Assembly: GCF_932274485.2 (NCBI RefSeq)
Contig: NC_065882.2
Location: 36,674,593-36,738,592 of the forward strand
DNA: 64,000 nucleotides
Reading direction: 5' to 3'
DNA from: Patella vulgata
Taxonomy: Eukaryota; Mollusca; Gastropoda; Patellidae
Notes under the pieces: model-generated
What the model was told of the DNA's origin: nothing
The model's input: only the letters and a program-made list of their open reading frames with translations
The model's database searches: none
Shown here: positions 47,205-60,744 of the stretch, piece by piece
Layout: each line of letters starts with the position of its first letter
Numbering within the stretch: the first letter of the stretch is position 1
Made by a program: the position numbers and the translations under genes

Positions 47205-47300
47205 ATAAAGATAGGTTGCCAGGCAACGAAACATACGCCCACAGCAGCTAAGTCGCCCGGGCAGTCAATAAGGGTTGTCGCATATTTATTTCTTTTGTCA
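47205..47300 (+). repeat. Head fragment of a modular element (GTTGCC-A-GGCAAC)
   Basis: AAGATAGGTTGCCAGGCAAC and GAAACATACGCCCACAGCAG are shared with 53930, 54027, 56388 and 60750. The perfect inverted GTTGCC/GGCAAC lies at 47215-47227. It is not obviously continuous with the monomers starting at ~47750. The 47300-47750 stretch has no recognised feature. Confidence 0.7.
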
Positions 47301-47749
47301 GTAATTTACAACACATGAATATCTGATTACGAGTAGTAACCCCTTAAAGATACATTAGTCAAAAGTTTAATAAAGAATTCGTCATTCTTGCTATTTAAAA
47401 TTAAAAAATAAATGACAAAAAAAAAGAGAAAATATTGAAAATTTCATTCAAATTACTTTATTCTGAGCCAAGTTATCACTGTTTGTAGTTTTGACAAGAT
47501 GTGTGCATAGTGCTAACTAGGGCACTGGTATATCCGAGACTTGGCCTGGCTTTCCCATTTTTAAATTTTTAAATGGCGAACCTTTCTAATCCTGTAGTTA
47601 CAATCTCGAGTATTCGATGCCATCGAGAGTTGATTATGGTCTTGTTTTGTTAATAAATGTCTAATTAATAGTTTATATAAGATTTAAGGCCTAAAGAAAG
47701 ACCTGTAATAGGAAGATTTAGCTCTTGAATAATGTATGTTTAAGTAATT

Positions 47750-48295
47750 ATCAGAAATCATTAGAATTTCTTTCAATTGTTTGTCTCACGACCTTAAACA
47801 ATTAATATTAATTTTAGCCTCTAGTGTGCACACAAGATTTTTCAAAGTGATATAGGGCCATAGCTCTGGCAGTAATTATCGGAAATTGTTGAAATTAAAT
47901 AGGATTCTTCGTCTCACGACCTTAAACACTGTGTATAAATTTAAAGTCAATCGGATATTAACTTCGCCACCAGAGCGTCCACAAGATTTTTCAAAGTGCC
48001 CACGGGCCATAACTCTGGCAGTAATTAATGGAAATCGTTGAAAATCAGAAGACTTCTTTGTCTCATGACATTAAACACCGTGTATAGATTTAAAGTCAAT
48101 CAAATATTAACATTAGCGTCGAGAGCGTCCACAAGATATTTCAAAGTGATCAAGGGTCTTAAATCTGGCAGTAATTATTGGAAATCGTTGAAAATCAATA
48201 GGCTTCTTTGTCTCATGACCTTAACACTGTATATAATTTTAAAGTCAATCGAATATTAACTTTAGTTATACGACCACATTTCAATGTGGGTGTAA
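47750..48295 (+). repeat. Modular element M2: four monomers plus terminal hairpin
   Basis: About four ~130-150-bp monomers (GGAAATCGTTGAAAATCAAT, CTTCTTTGTCTCATGACC, AAGTCAATCGGATATTAAC, AGCGTCCACAAGATTTTTC, GGCCATAACTCTGGCAGT), then CCACATT-TC-AATGTGG at 48274-48289. Its monomers are closest to M1. It lacks the GGACGG tract found in the others. Confidence 0.8.
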
Positions 48296-48299
48296 AAAA

Positions 48300-51200
48300 T
48301 GAAAATGGCCATTTATTGTATTGGAACTTCCACTAAAATCAGTGTTAATCTACAGATTAACATGGGGCCCGTATGATCGTGTGCCCCATGGCCTCTGTCC
48401 AGTGTGTTCATGCGTTCAGATGGTCCTGGTACAAGTACACCAGATTGACCAGCGGTTATAACAACTTCTGCTGGGGCAATTTACAAGTCGCTATGTTTTT
48501 TGTGAATGTATGAAAATATCGATATGTCAGTCTGCCCACAGAGAATGTTGCCTGGTGCATAATGTTCTTCTCTAACATATATTTAATAAATTTCATGGAT
48601 TGAAACCGTGATGTGATGATAGGTATAAAGATATGGCAAAGCCCAAATGAAAATGACAAATAATAATCTGTACATCTAACATGGTATACATGACACATCC
48701 ATAAATTATGCGATGTATAATCAATCTATTTCTGAGGTTTTCTTTGCTCATTTCAACCACCCTCATTTACTTGCATCTTATCTCTAAATATACCTCATTT
48801 ACAAAGAAATACGTTTGGTTTTTTTAAATATTGTTATATAAAATTAGAGGTAACCCAAATAACACTAAATATGGGTAATTCACAGTGATAAAACCGTTTG
48901 GTTTTTGTTTGTTTAAAAGAAAAATTTAAAAAAAAAATCAACAAAAAAAGAAAGAAAAAACTCGATATCATGGAAGGGTACTATGGGATATTGTTTTCTT
49001 TAGAATTTGTATCAAAAGCTTAAAAGACCAGATAACCAAGCGGGAATATCTATTGAAAAAAGTCTTTTTATTAGATATACACGCTCGAGTTGGCTTTAAA
49101 GCTGTTGTTTTGAAATATCGGATTAATTCATTTTATGAATCACTTTTATACGAGCTGGTTCTTTTTCAGTATTAATAATACATAATTCAAACCAAGGCTT
49201 TCACTGAATTCGTATCTATCTGTTAGTCTACAGGGAAATCAAAATAAATAGAATGGAAATTGGAATGGCATGCTGAGTAACAATTGTCATGGTGCCATAT
49301 TTTGGTGCAGTGGACTGTTTTAATTACTATGTTGTATTATTGTTTTTAGGTGTGATTTTATCATATATACAGTTGAAACAAACATTTATATATGCCTTAA
49401 AATCTACGGTTTTCGTGCTTTCAAAATATATCATAAACAAGTCAGCGATCTTTTGCGAAACTGTCGAATTGATTGAAAGCTTCAGCCTTTATAGTATAAC
49501 AATTTGGCAAGCCCCTCCATTAAATTTGTCAGGAATAATTTATTATGCTAAAATCGCTGGGCTTCTGACATATCTAGCTATGGCTATTCTACACTCCTCG
49601 TGTATTATAGATCGGCAACATAGAACGGCCAAACTGAACGACACAAACCACATCTGGACGTTGAACTATGACCTCTACAAAAATAAAATTTGTAATGCTG
49701 GTTACTATAGAAACATAAGAGGACCATGAACGAGGCTTTATGCTTGCGATGATCTTAATTTAACATGCCATAAATCTTCCACATGGCCGATTTGAAATCC
49801 TTTCATGAATCAAATCAAACAAGTCAGTATGCATCTCAATGAAGCTTGCTGGCGTTAGTTAAGCCGGGTTGTGAACCAAATTTAGTAAAGATGTAAATCT
49901 GCTCAGAAAGACCAATGAAAATCTACGGTCAGTATCGTGCAGGTTTTGTAGAAGTTTATTCGTTTGAGTATACGTGTATATGGTGAAGGGATACTGGTAA
50001 ATTGGTTTGGGTCAACCATTAAATTTTATCGAGATAATAGGTTCGCGTGCCGTTATGTTTGCTTTTCCTTAACATGTGAGGAGAAACAGGCAATATTCTC
50101 TTAAATTTTTAACACATAAGGAATGTTAATATAAGGTCAAACATGAAGATGGCACTGAATGAAATATAAAAACTATACAAGACAAGTAGTTGATAACAAT
50201 TACTCCAAAACATTGTTTGCATGGAAATTTTCATCTATTTTAGATAAAATAACAATTTATTTACCCCCCCCCCCCAAAAAAAAACAAACAAAAAAAACCC
50301 CGGTAAATTCGGACAAAAAGAATCTGACAATCTTTGATAACAGAACTGGAAGATTTTGAAATCCTCTTTATTTATGAAAACAAAAATCAAATTTAATAGT
50401 GCAAGGTACGCTGCAAAGTATGAAGAATGTCCGTAGAGTAATTTGATAATAACACACACAAAGCCCATAATAACTTAATTTTAAAACGTTGCTTTTGATC
50501 ACGTTATTTTAATTAATAAAAAATATATTGCAGTTTTTAGTTGTCCTTTTTTCCTAACGGGCGATTAATTCAATCGATCACCTTTTATCAGTTTATCAAT
50601 CTAAAATCTGTTCCAATATACTTTAAATACATATGATTTTATTGGTTTCTCCGTCATGAAATAGAGTTTATTGATAGTATGAAAGATAATTGCAGTTAAA
50701 TGATAATACCTTCATTAAATATTGATTCTTTTTTTTTTCATCTATGCACCACTGAATTTTCAAACAAATCAGATAATATGTAATTATTTATTGGATCTAT
50801 ATTCTACATATATTCTTTGATATCTTTTATTTTATTATTAAAATAGCTTTGCTAAATAGTCTGTACAGAGAGGTATGTTTTATCAGTAAAATGAATATAG
50901 TGAAAATTGTTCTCCCTCTGTCAATCAAACCTTTCTGAAATGATTAAAACATATTCGATTTAATTTTCCCAAAATAGCTTGAGGCCATGGGAATACATTT
51001 CAACTTTATTGGCTGTATAGGGTATACGTAAAAACAGTAAGCTCTTTTGTAAATTTCTTTAAGTGTTGGTCGTCATGTGAGTTATGTTAACTGGCTTTGA
51101 AGTGACCAGCTGCACATCTTAAAGAATACTGTTGAGGATGAAAACAATGAATTGTTAAAAGACCATTGTTCTTGCTGGACAGTAACCCTTAAAATTCCAC

Positions 51201-53065
51201 ATATTATAGAATATCCAATGAAATTTAACCACGAGAAAAAGTGTAAACGATACAAAGAGCTTTTTGACATGTTAACCCCTTCAAGTAGGTGGAATTTCGG
51301 ACTAACTATTTTTAGCTTGAGGGTTAAGCGCATATCTTTACTGACCAGTTTTTAAATTCCCAAGGCGTATTTTTTTTTACTTTAATTTGAGACTTATCCA
51401 GAGGAATCTGAAAACATCACGTAGAACACGTTACTATAGAAACCGAAAACTTAAACCGTATGATAACAAAAGGAAGCAGCGATTGTTGTAGTTAATGTTT
51501 AGATCTCCTATCTCTCTTTCTTCAATAACACATGGCTCGTAGATAAAGTTCATGAAATTTAAAGGTGATCTCAACTTTACAATGTGGAACGTTTCCTTTT
51601 TACGAGATGAAATGCTGAAGTTTGTTTTGATAAAGTTAGCCGGTGGACATAGGAAAGGTTGGAATAGGAACAAATGCTACAATACGAACGTCGACAAACA
51701 ATTAATGCTTTTACATTTAACAAATTATATAATCAATTATTATATTTTCACGAAGCAAAACGTCACTTCTCAATACCAGATAGCATTACTAATATAAGTT
51801 TATACGATCGGCCAACAACTATATGGGCAATGCGATCTTTGTTTTATCTAGGAGCTCAGTGTTATTTTATGCATTTTATTATGTATTTTGTTGATATTTA
51901 TTTTGGGTTGGGATTGTGGATGGCGCCCTGGTGATCCCCGTAGTGCATGGGTGAAAGCGGTAGATAAAATGGAATTAGGTTTTTCTTTCTAAAACTTCAC
52001 ATATCAACCAGTGTTGAAATCAGTTTGTGTCGGCACGAACACCTTTTATTTTTTTTATCGTTTTCCGTGAAACAAAGTAGTGCAGCTTTACGGTTGTGCT
52101 AATATTTTTTGTTCTAAACTTTAAGTGTTTTTTTCTTTAATTTGAAATAACCTGTCGGGTGACCACTTTAAGCTTTACCCCTTGTTGATAACCTCTACTG
52201 CGTGACCTCACAAATTTAATTTACTTCACTTCAGTTATATCGCCGAAGGCATAGAATGACCTTTTCTCAGGCCAATGGGGTCATGACCTTAACTGAAAGG
52301 GTCACTGCCTGTCCCCACACTGACCAGAGAAATGGGCGTGATCGTGGATATTGGAGAAACGAAATGTTTGAATTAAAATATAGAAAAGCTCTAACCAATA
52401 TTGAATTACATTTTATCTGAAATATACCCAAATATAATGTGGTAAAGGCTACTGATAAAAATTGAGAACATAACCAGCTGATACTTTTAAAATCTTCCTT
52501 ACAAAATATTTGTTTATTGAACTGATACACTAAACTAATTATGGGTGGGGGTTGTTCACAAAAAATAGGATTGGCATGTGAATATGCGAAATGTCATAAT
52601 TTACGAGATATGCGTTTGTAAACTGCTGAACATAAGAATAATATCTACTGGTATAGTAAATAAATGTCCTGTTGTCACGTGGTCATTTTATTTCAAACGA
52701 AATTACCTTGTTTGTTTTAAAAAAATTTTTTTCCACAAGCAGAGGCAAAATAGGCCATCAATCAGTGTCCACATATGTTGTAAATGACATGTTTCACCCT
52801 ATTTTGACATTTATGTCTACCTAACAAAAACCTGTAGAATAACTATAAAATACTTCATGTCAGATCCATTATAGTTTTATAAAAATGGTGTTGCACAACT
52901 ATTACGGTGGCAACATCTTTCTCTCTGCTGGAATTTGGTTATCAAGGCTGCAAATTTGTCTCAAGTAGATGTACATAAAAATTGTTTTTGTCTTTCTTTT
53001 TTTTAAAAATTGCTTGGAAAATTAAAACTTTGTTTTCATCAGTCACACATTTTTTTAAAATAAAG
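48300..53065. other. AT-rich region with no recognised gene
   Basis: Contains an A-rich low-complexity tract (48900-48960) and a C/A run (50264-50300). Longer open frames at 49289-49729 and 51552-51934 are described separately; nothing else is supported. Confidence 0.5.
49289..49729 (+). CDS. Unrecognised 146-codon open frame
   Basis: I do not recognise this product. It starts MVPYFGAVDCFNYYVVLL and has two hydrophobic stretches (about residues 13-25 and 82-100, GIIYYAKIAGLLTYLAMAIL), so it would read as a small membrane protein if made. The tail (RQHRTAKLNDTNHIWTLN) is polar. It is not in a repeat visible in this window and is longer than most chance frames in AT-rich DNA. A TTGTTTTTAG/GT motif near 49340 could also be a splice acceptor, which would change the reading. 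Chance is the leading alternative. Confidence 0.2.
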   Translation: MVPYFGAVDCFNYYVVLLFLGVILSYIQLKQTFIYALKSTVFVLSKYIINKSAIFCETVELIESFSLYSITIWQAPPLNLSGIIYYAKIAGLLTYLAMAILHSSCIIDRQHRTAKLNDTNHIWTLNYDLYKNKICNAGYYRNIRGP

Positions 53066-53067
53066 GA

Positions 53068-53285
53068 AATGAAATGAAATGGGATTTAACGTCCTACTGT
53101 TTTGCTCTTAAACTGGGCTAATGAAGACGGGCATGCGTCACAAAGTCTGCTATGAGGGAAATTTTGCCCGGGCAGCGGCGCTACGGTCTACTCTTATATC
53201 GAATTCCAACTTCCAAGGGATCTTTTACGTGCACGCGAATGTGTAAACGGGACCTCCGTTTTTCGTCCCCTCCGAACGACTAGAC
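53068..53285 (+). repeat. Dispersed repeat F, best copy
   Basis: GAAATGAAATGGGATTTAAC, CTGTTTTGCTCTTAAACTGG, GACGGGCATGCGTCACAAAG, CCCGGGCAGCGGCGCTACGG, GGGATCTTTTACGTGCACGC and a final GACCTCCGTTTTTCGTCCCC. Related pieces are at 4597, 4985 and 40710. A similar sequence is widely dispersed in marine invertebrates to my knowledge; the class is not assigned. Confidence 0.75.
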
Positions 53286-53910
53286 AGCTATAAATGTCAT
53301 AGTCCCAAAGATTTGGTCTTTTACAAGGTGAAACATGCCTTCAGCATTTGTGCACATGTTCAAATTTGAAAATCCCATCCTTGTACAGATGCAGGCAATT
53401 GCAAGTAGTATAAACGAAAAACAAAGAAGAAAAGCCTGACAGGCAGATTAACTTTCATTGTTTGTGGTATGGTCATCAGGTTCTTTTAAGTGTAACAATT
53501 AATTTTCCTACAACCATTAATGTCAAGTTTTCTTTCAAAATATCAGAATTAAACCATTTCTTTATCTCTTAGCTTGTATTCTAAATATCAATCATATTTA
53601 CATAAGCTGCAATCATCTTCGGGAATATCTAAAAGCATGATATTTTATTTATAACTAGGCTGAAAGTTCAGTTCAACTTAATTGATCTAATGCAATAAAA
53701 CACGGGACCATAAATCAAGTTGATAAGGAAACTTTTTATACCAGAATTCAGGCTATCCATTGTTATAAAACTATGTCATACATATACTGGGGGTATCAGT
53801 AGTTTTATTAAGTTTCAACACACAATATTTAAAAGTAATAGATGATCAATTATTTTCTGTGATTAATTGTCCAAAAATATTAAACTTCCAAATAGTTTGC
53901 ATTTTGCCAG

Positions 53911-54482
53911 TGGTAATGAATGTATCAAGATAGGCTGCCAGGTAACGAAACATACGCCCACAGCATCTAAATCGTCTGAATGGTCGACAGGGGTTGTCTT
54001 TTGTCAGTGGTAATGAATGTATCAAGATAGGCTGCCAGGCAACGAAACATACGCCCACAGCATCTAAATCGTCTGAATGGTCGACAAGGGTTGTCTTTTG
54101 TAGGTAACTGGGGCATTTACAAGACAATTTCATACAGATCAGATTATAATTTTTGTCGTTTGAGGGGTCACGAGGTTCTACAAACTGAAACAATGGCCTT
54201 AACTCTGGAAGTAATTTACAGAAAATTTTGAAATTTGACAGGCTTTATCGCTTTACTAATTTAAATAATACATATAAATTTCATACAGATAGGATGACTT
54301 TTGTCATTCGAACATTCACAACGTTCACAAAGTAAAACAAGGGGAATGCTGTATACAACACATCAATTTTAAAACAACCAGATAATAGCTTTTGGCATTA
54401 GAGCGTTCACAAGAAATTGTGGACGGCGGAAGGACGGGGTCCACGGCAACATACGTCCATATTCCATATGGGTGTTTAAAAA
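53911..54482 (+). repeat. Modular element M3 with duplicated head
   Basis: A 97-bp head (TGGTAATGAATGTATCAAGA...GCTGCCAGG(C/T)AACG...) is repeated in tandem from 53911 and 54008. Monomers follow (AACTCTGGAAGTAATTTACA, TTTCATACAGATAGGATGAC), then GGACGGCGGAAGGACGGGG and the hairpin CCATAT-TCC-ATATGG (54457-54471). The stem differs from the CCACAT/ATGTGG of the other elements but is still fully paired. Confidence 0.8.
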
Positions 54483-54489
54483 TGGATAC

Positions 54490-56370
54490 TTTGACAAGAC
54501 CAGCTATTATTAAAATTCATGGGTAATGAATGCACAAATAGATAAATATAATTCTTTGCTGTAGTGTTTCCATCAAGGTCAATTGAATAACAATAGTTCA
54601 TTTTTAATTTAAATTTTAATTTAATTTTTAATAAGAAATGAACTGTTCTTTGAAAATAAAAAAAAGTAGTTCCTTTTCAAGCGATATCTACTGTAGAATG
54701 TATTATTGGGTGATAATAGAATTTATCATTAGCTGCAACCAGGAACATAAATTATAACTAAAATAAATAATAAAACCAGATTTCCTTCTAAAACAATAGA
54801 AATAAGTTATTATTAGGTAAAGCGACATACTATTACTTTCATTTGTTTAGTGCCCAAGGTGAGGAGTGAGATTTTTCAGAGAATCGTTTTTACACCTACC
54901 CTTCTTTAAATTCCATCTGTGAATCTTCTTGGTTTCAAATGTCAGCCTTTTTTTCTTCATTATAATGGAACGAAAAGGCAAACATTCGGTGTTATGGGTC
55001 ATTTGGTTACAATGGAATTAAATACACTCAAATGTTTGGTGTCCAAACTGGTACCCATTCTGTGGCTCTTGTTCTTGAAATGAAACAGTACATGCTTGTT
55101 CCGTGGACAATTTCGCATCGATTGATGGACTTCAATTTTTGATATGTCACAACTCCTAGATGGCTTCGATGGCGACATATTCTGTTCCTTGTCCACAGTG
55201 TGCTAGTAATTATTTAAATTATCCTTTGTTTGATACTGTTCCTTCCAAATTATGATCCCTGTACTAAATTGCAACCATTTAGACTGATTTTTTGTGAATG
55301 ACTGGGCTTATATTTTCAAAAGGTTTATTTGACAGTGATGCATCAGCACAATATACCATCACAGAACAATCCTGCAGTTGTCCAACAACAAACTGGTTTG
55401 AGGAAAAGAACCAGATTGCATATTTTTATTATCAATAAACAGCTAACAAAATGAATATTTTGCATCTGAGAAATGAAATTACACAAAATTTCCCATGTAA
55501 GCTTTCCTTCTATTGGGTAATAAAATAACCAAACAATGATGTAAATTTTGGGATTTATTGCATACAAAACCACCATCTACATGGACAGGTGCAAATAAAA
55601 TTCACTCCACTTTACAAAAATACCGATTGTTTTGCCTAAGTTTGCATACTGATAAGTCAATAGGATTTTTAAGTATGGGAATATTATAAACAAGCAAGCC
55701 ATTTCATCAACAGATTTCACTGAAAATAAAATCTGTTGGTAAAAATAAGTAACAACAATTTTTTTTCACAGACATCAACATGGATGACAATGGAAGAAAA
55801 TATTACAAATTCTGGGGGAATGTCTTCTAAAATAACTACTAATATAGCAAGAAAATATATTTACAATTCAACATGTCAAATTTCTTTTGAACTGTTATTC
55901 TGACTTTTTTTTGGCCAGAATTTAATGGTGCATACTTAACCTGCATTATCACCATATCAATGATAATGATCTTCTATTGAAATTTTAATTTCCGCTGAAC
56001 AATTGGTGTTGATTGTTTTCAACAATGCTAATCAATGGTTTATCTTGTGACTGACTACAAAGTGCCTAAATTTAAATTAATCAATATCGACAAGGATATA
56101 AGATAGGAGTTTGAAACAAGAAAACAGAAATAAACCAGTCAGTCTTAATGGCACATTGTGTAGGAAATCTTTCAAAAGAACTCTAAAATTTTGTAGCTGC
56201 TGTCTGCTTTATTAATTTGAACAGAGAGGAAACCAAATGAAATTGATATCTTTTATCATACATGTTGCAATATTTTACATTTAACAGCTCTGAACATTAA
56301 ACAGTACTGATCAAATATCAAATAAATTTAGTGAGTTTGGTAGTTATTTCAGAAGACCTTAAAATATTTA
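54490..56370. other. AT-rich region with no recognised gene
   Basis: Nothing recognised. A reverse-strand frame at 54999-55196 is less AT-rich than its surroundings but matches nothing I know and begins just after a TAG, with no pyrimidine tract to suggest an exon. Confidence 0.45.
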
Positions 56371-56377
56371 GTACAAG

Positions 56378-57212
56378 TAATAAAGATAGGTTGCCAGGCA
56401 ACGAAACGTACGCCCACAGCAGCTAAATTGTCCGAGTGGTTGGCAAGGGTCAACGCATATTTATTCTTTTGTAGGTAATTGGGGGCATTTACAAGATAAT
56501 TTCATACAGATCAGATTATAATTTTTGTCGTTTGAGGGTTCACAAGGTTCTACAAACTGAAACAAAGGCCTTAACTCTGGAAGTAATTTACAGAAAATTG
56601 TATAATTTGACAGGCTTTTTCGTTTTACTAATTTAAATAATGCATATAAATTACATACAGATCGGATGATAACTTTTGTCACAAGGTTCACAAAGTAAAA
56701 CAAGGGCCATAACTCTAGTAATAATAAACGGAACTTGCTGAAATTCAATAGTATTCTTCTTTTTACTAATTTAAATGCTGCATATAAATTACATACAGAT
56801 CGGTAGATAACTTTTGATGTTAGAGCGTTCACAAGGTGTAACAAAGTGAAACAAGGGCTATAACTCTAGAAGTAATAAAGGGAAATTGCTGAAATTCAAT
56901 ACGATTCTTTTTTTTACTAATTTAAATGACATATAAATTTCACAAAGATCGGATTATAACTTTAGATGTTAGAGTGTTCACACGGTCCAACAAAGTGAAA
57001 CAAGGGCCATAAACTCTAGACGTAATAAATGGAAATTATTGAAATTAAATAGGCTTCTTTATCTCACTAATGTCAACAACATATATCAATTTTAAAACAA
57101 TCGGATGATAACTTTTGGCTTTAGAGCATTCACAAGAACGGACCGACAGACAGACGGACAGACAGCTGCGACGGCAATATACGTCCACATTTCCATGTGG
57201 GCCTATAGAAAT
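56378..57212 (+). repeat. Modular element M4 with ~130-bp monomers
   Basis: The head has GGTTGCCAGGCAACG (56389-56403) and ACGCCCACAGCAGCTAAAT. Five or so monomers follow (ACAAGGGCCATAACTCTAG, GGAAATTGCTGAAATTCAAT, TACATACAGATCGG, TTAGAGCGTTCACAAGG). It ends in GACAGACAGACGGACAGACA and the hairpin CCACAT-TTCC-ATGTGG (57185-57200). This is the most complete head-to-hairpin example. Confidence 0.85.
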
Positions 57213-57214
57213 GA

Positions 57215-60200
57215 ACAACTGGTTTCAAGTAAGTACTGATATTGTGCCAAATTAAACAATTAGTAAGTTTGGTTTTTCCTTTCTTATAAATAAATAAAAA
57301 AAATATCACTGTGTAAATTCTCATCTTAAAAAGGTCTGTTATAGAAATTTGTACAATAAATATATTCAATAAATATACACAACAAAATGAAACTGTCTGT
57401 TGAATTGGTTGTCAAAATCCAGCTTTGAATATCTTTGTGGAATAGTGACCATTGTAGTTTTATATGAATCAACACTTTCTCGCTTTTGAATTTATCAACA
57501 TAATGCAATTCAGTGATTTTGAACAGAGCATTCATGCCCATAACCCTAAAAGGTACTTAATATATAATGCATAACAATTTAGACAAGTTTGTATACAATT
57601 TTTCTTTCACCTTAGCACAAGAGCTCTATCACAAGGTGAAATGTCTTTTAAAAGGTAAAATATCTTAATTTATGCTGTAGAAATGTTTTATGTTTAATCT
57701 TCAAGATCATTTTTTATATGTGAGATGACAAACGAATGTTATAGTGCCTTCAGGTCATTTTTCCATTAATCACATATTTAAAAAACAAACCCACATTTAT
57801 GTGTACATGCATATACATGTTTTCTACTTTATTTCTTTATCTACTTTTCATTATAGACCTACAATGATTTTACAGTCAATTCAAAGCTGGATTTTGTACT
57901 AAATTTAAAGGTAAAATAAATAACAATAACTATATATTTACAAATAAAATGTTGGCATTGTTTGCTAATAGTAATGATTATTACAGACATAGAAGGGACA
58001 TTAGTTAAGACCTGTCCTGGACAAGAGATGCTGTTTCAACATGGAACAAACATCCAGTAAAATGTAGGTTGATGTATACACAAAATAAATAAATATATTA
58101 TCTGGTTTATCTTTTATAATCAGCTCACAATCAATAAACCACACAGAAGATGATATACAAGATAAGAAATAGAATCCCTGAATTCAAACTCTGTGGAAAT
58201 AATAAAACACAGAGGAAAATATACACAATTCCACTATATCAAATTGTTTACATGCAGCCTTCTTCTAAATGGAAATAAAATTATAATAAAAATAGAGAAA
58301 AAACAAACCAAGTGAGGTATTTGAAGGAATAATGCAAAGCTGGGGTAAAAATCTGTCATATTATTAAATAAGTCATAAATAACACAACCAACAAAAACAT
58401 AGTGAACAAATTATTGAAAATACCTGAGATATGGAATTAGAATACACATTCTTAATCTACTCATATCTAAGTATACTTATTATTATATAATATAATGTAT
58501 ACTAATTGATACGAGTACAGTTTACATATACATTAACATTATATAAACTACATCCACATGCAATATTTTACCAAATACTATCTCTTATGATTGATAACCA
58601 TACAATCACTCATTAAATTTTTTTTAATAAATGATTCTATTTATACAGATATCTATTATACATGTACATTAGTATATATTCATCTATGAACATTTCAATA
58701 ACAGTAAAGGAAGAAAAGGATAACATTTTGCTCTTTATTAATAATGATTATTGCTTAGTATCTTTGGCAGAAAGTTACCATTCATTACTATTAAGGAAAT
58801 ATTTTTGAAAAAAGCTTTACATTTTCTACACAATTTTTTTTATAAAACTCAATTATCATTCGAGAAATATTAAACTTAAAAATTTTTATTAGTGTATTCC
58901 AGTCAGAAATGATTAAATACTACATGTAAATAGGCACATCAACTTAAAAGTGAGATATAACAAAAACAAGGCATAACAAAAGATTATAATCTGTTGAACA
59001 AAAGGGTTCTAAAATTTTGGTTAAACAAAATTAAATCTAATATACTTTTAATCATATAATCGATGCTAAATATCATAATGGAACAAAAATAAATTGTATA
59101 CTATTGAAGGCTGCATGTATCAAGTGTATTCTCTGACCTACTAATTGCCAGTGTGTGGGTGTGTATATGTATGTATGTATATGATGTACATGTACAGTAC
59201 TAGTTGTATACATGTATTGTTATTATGCATCTAAACACTGACCCACTAAAACAATAGCTATAGCTATGTTATTCTAACAGATAACAATACATTAACTATG
59301 TGGATAGATTATATTACTAGTTTATACTTGTAATAATAAGCAACCTCTTAATGATGAGGATATGGTTCAAATAAACAGATATATGTATGTAAATGTATAG
59401 CGAGCATCAATAATTATTACATAAATGTTTATAATATAATTTAAGGATATAAAGCTACAGATCTTTGCAAAATAATTGTTATATATTTTTGTCCTGTTTT
59501 CTTTCTCACTATTTATTATACAATTAAAGGATGGAGAAACAGAAATCTTTGTACATAGATCTGTAGCAATGAGGTATTTGTAAGTGGGATGCTTTGGTCA
59601 ACTGGTTCCTATAACCAGGAAAGACTAGATAAAGAGATATTACAACAAAGTACAATAATACAGAACTATACCGCTATACATACATTAAACTAAAAGATAC
59701 CATAATTTCTAAGTACCCATAATCAACACCTTATATTTTGTGTAGTTGTTATAATCTTTACTCCATTCTATTATGTGGATTATTTACATAGAGTCCAATT
59801 AGTAGTAAAATCATCTACATCTTAATGTTGAATGTGAATATATTTTATATGATAGGATATATTGAATATATTAGTATCTTCATGCATGGTATTTGATGTG
59901 GTCAGCAATAAAAACTGCACAAACATACATTATACACTTAATTATTAACACTCTGTTATTTAACTTTCCAATAAAACACAATGACCATACTTTGGCAATT
60001 TCTGGAAGTATCTGCAACTGTGCATATCAAAAATACATCATAAATTGACACATTAAAATAGATAAATACATGAAAAAGTCAACACATTTGGAAAATCAAA
60101 AAGGGAAGGAGGCGGGAGGGAGAGGGGGGGGGGGATAGAAATATATCTTTAAAATATATCATAAATACAGGGAAGATTAATAATATATTCTTCTGTCCAT

Positions 60201-60740
60201 TATCTACCAAATTGTCACACAAAATAGAATGTAATATATGTTAATTAATAGTAAAAATCATATATATATAGGACCACAACAATCCCAAATTCACTCATCA
60301 AACACACACATATTTTTATAGGATCACATTATTGCCCATAATATATAACTTTTGTTTTAAATCACGCTTACAAAAAGAAAACAAAACCAAATAAATAAGT
60401 ATATAAAAACCTGTCTTGTTTTTTTAATAGGGGTCTTTTGTTTACTGGTTTTAAAGAAGGCTGACAACCATGTGAGGGATACTAGCTTATAAAACACAAA
60501 AGTTTTATGGAGCAATATTTAAGGAATTTAATAGTAGCAAGTTCCAACAACTGTTCTCTTGTCTTAACTAGCTTCTTACGGAGAACCTTTGCTGAAAGGT
60601 TGCATCTACTGAATTCTGTAAATATATTCCGTAAGTTTTGTGCTTTACTTAATGTGGCCAAATTATCAGACTATTTACTAGAGTTTACATCTTTAGGTTG
60701 AAGTTTTTAAAGAGGCAGAAGTACATTTAATTTATTTCAC
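57215..60740. other. Very AT-rich stretch, no recognised gene
   Basis: About 3.5 kb of AT-rich DNA with scattered AATAAA-like words, a G-rich tract at 60108-60135 and TACATGTACA-type palindromes. It could be intron or untranslated sequence of a gene outside the window. I see no coding exon. Confidence 0.5.
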
Positions 60741-60744
60741 ATTC

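Noticed and set aside
46713-47251. Forward frames of 95 and 98 codons
   Set aside because: They pass through poly-C runs of the hAT-like MITE (PPPP stretches) and its right flank.
54999-55196. Reverse-strand 65-codon frame as a host exon
   Set aside because: It is more balanced in composition than its surroundings, but there is no recognisable domain, no pyrimidine tract before the candidate acceptor, and no neighbouring exon.
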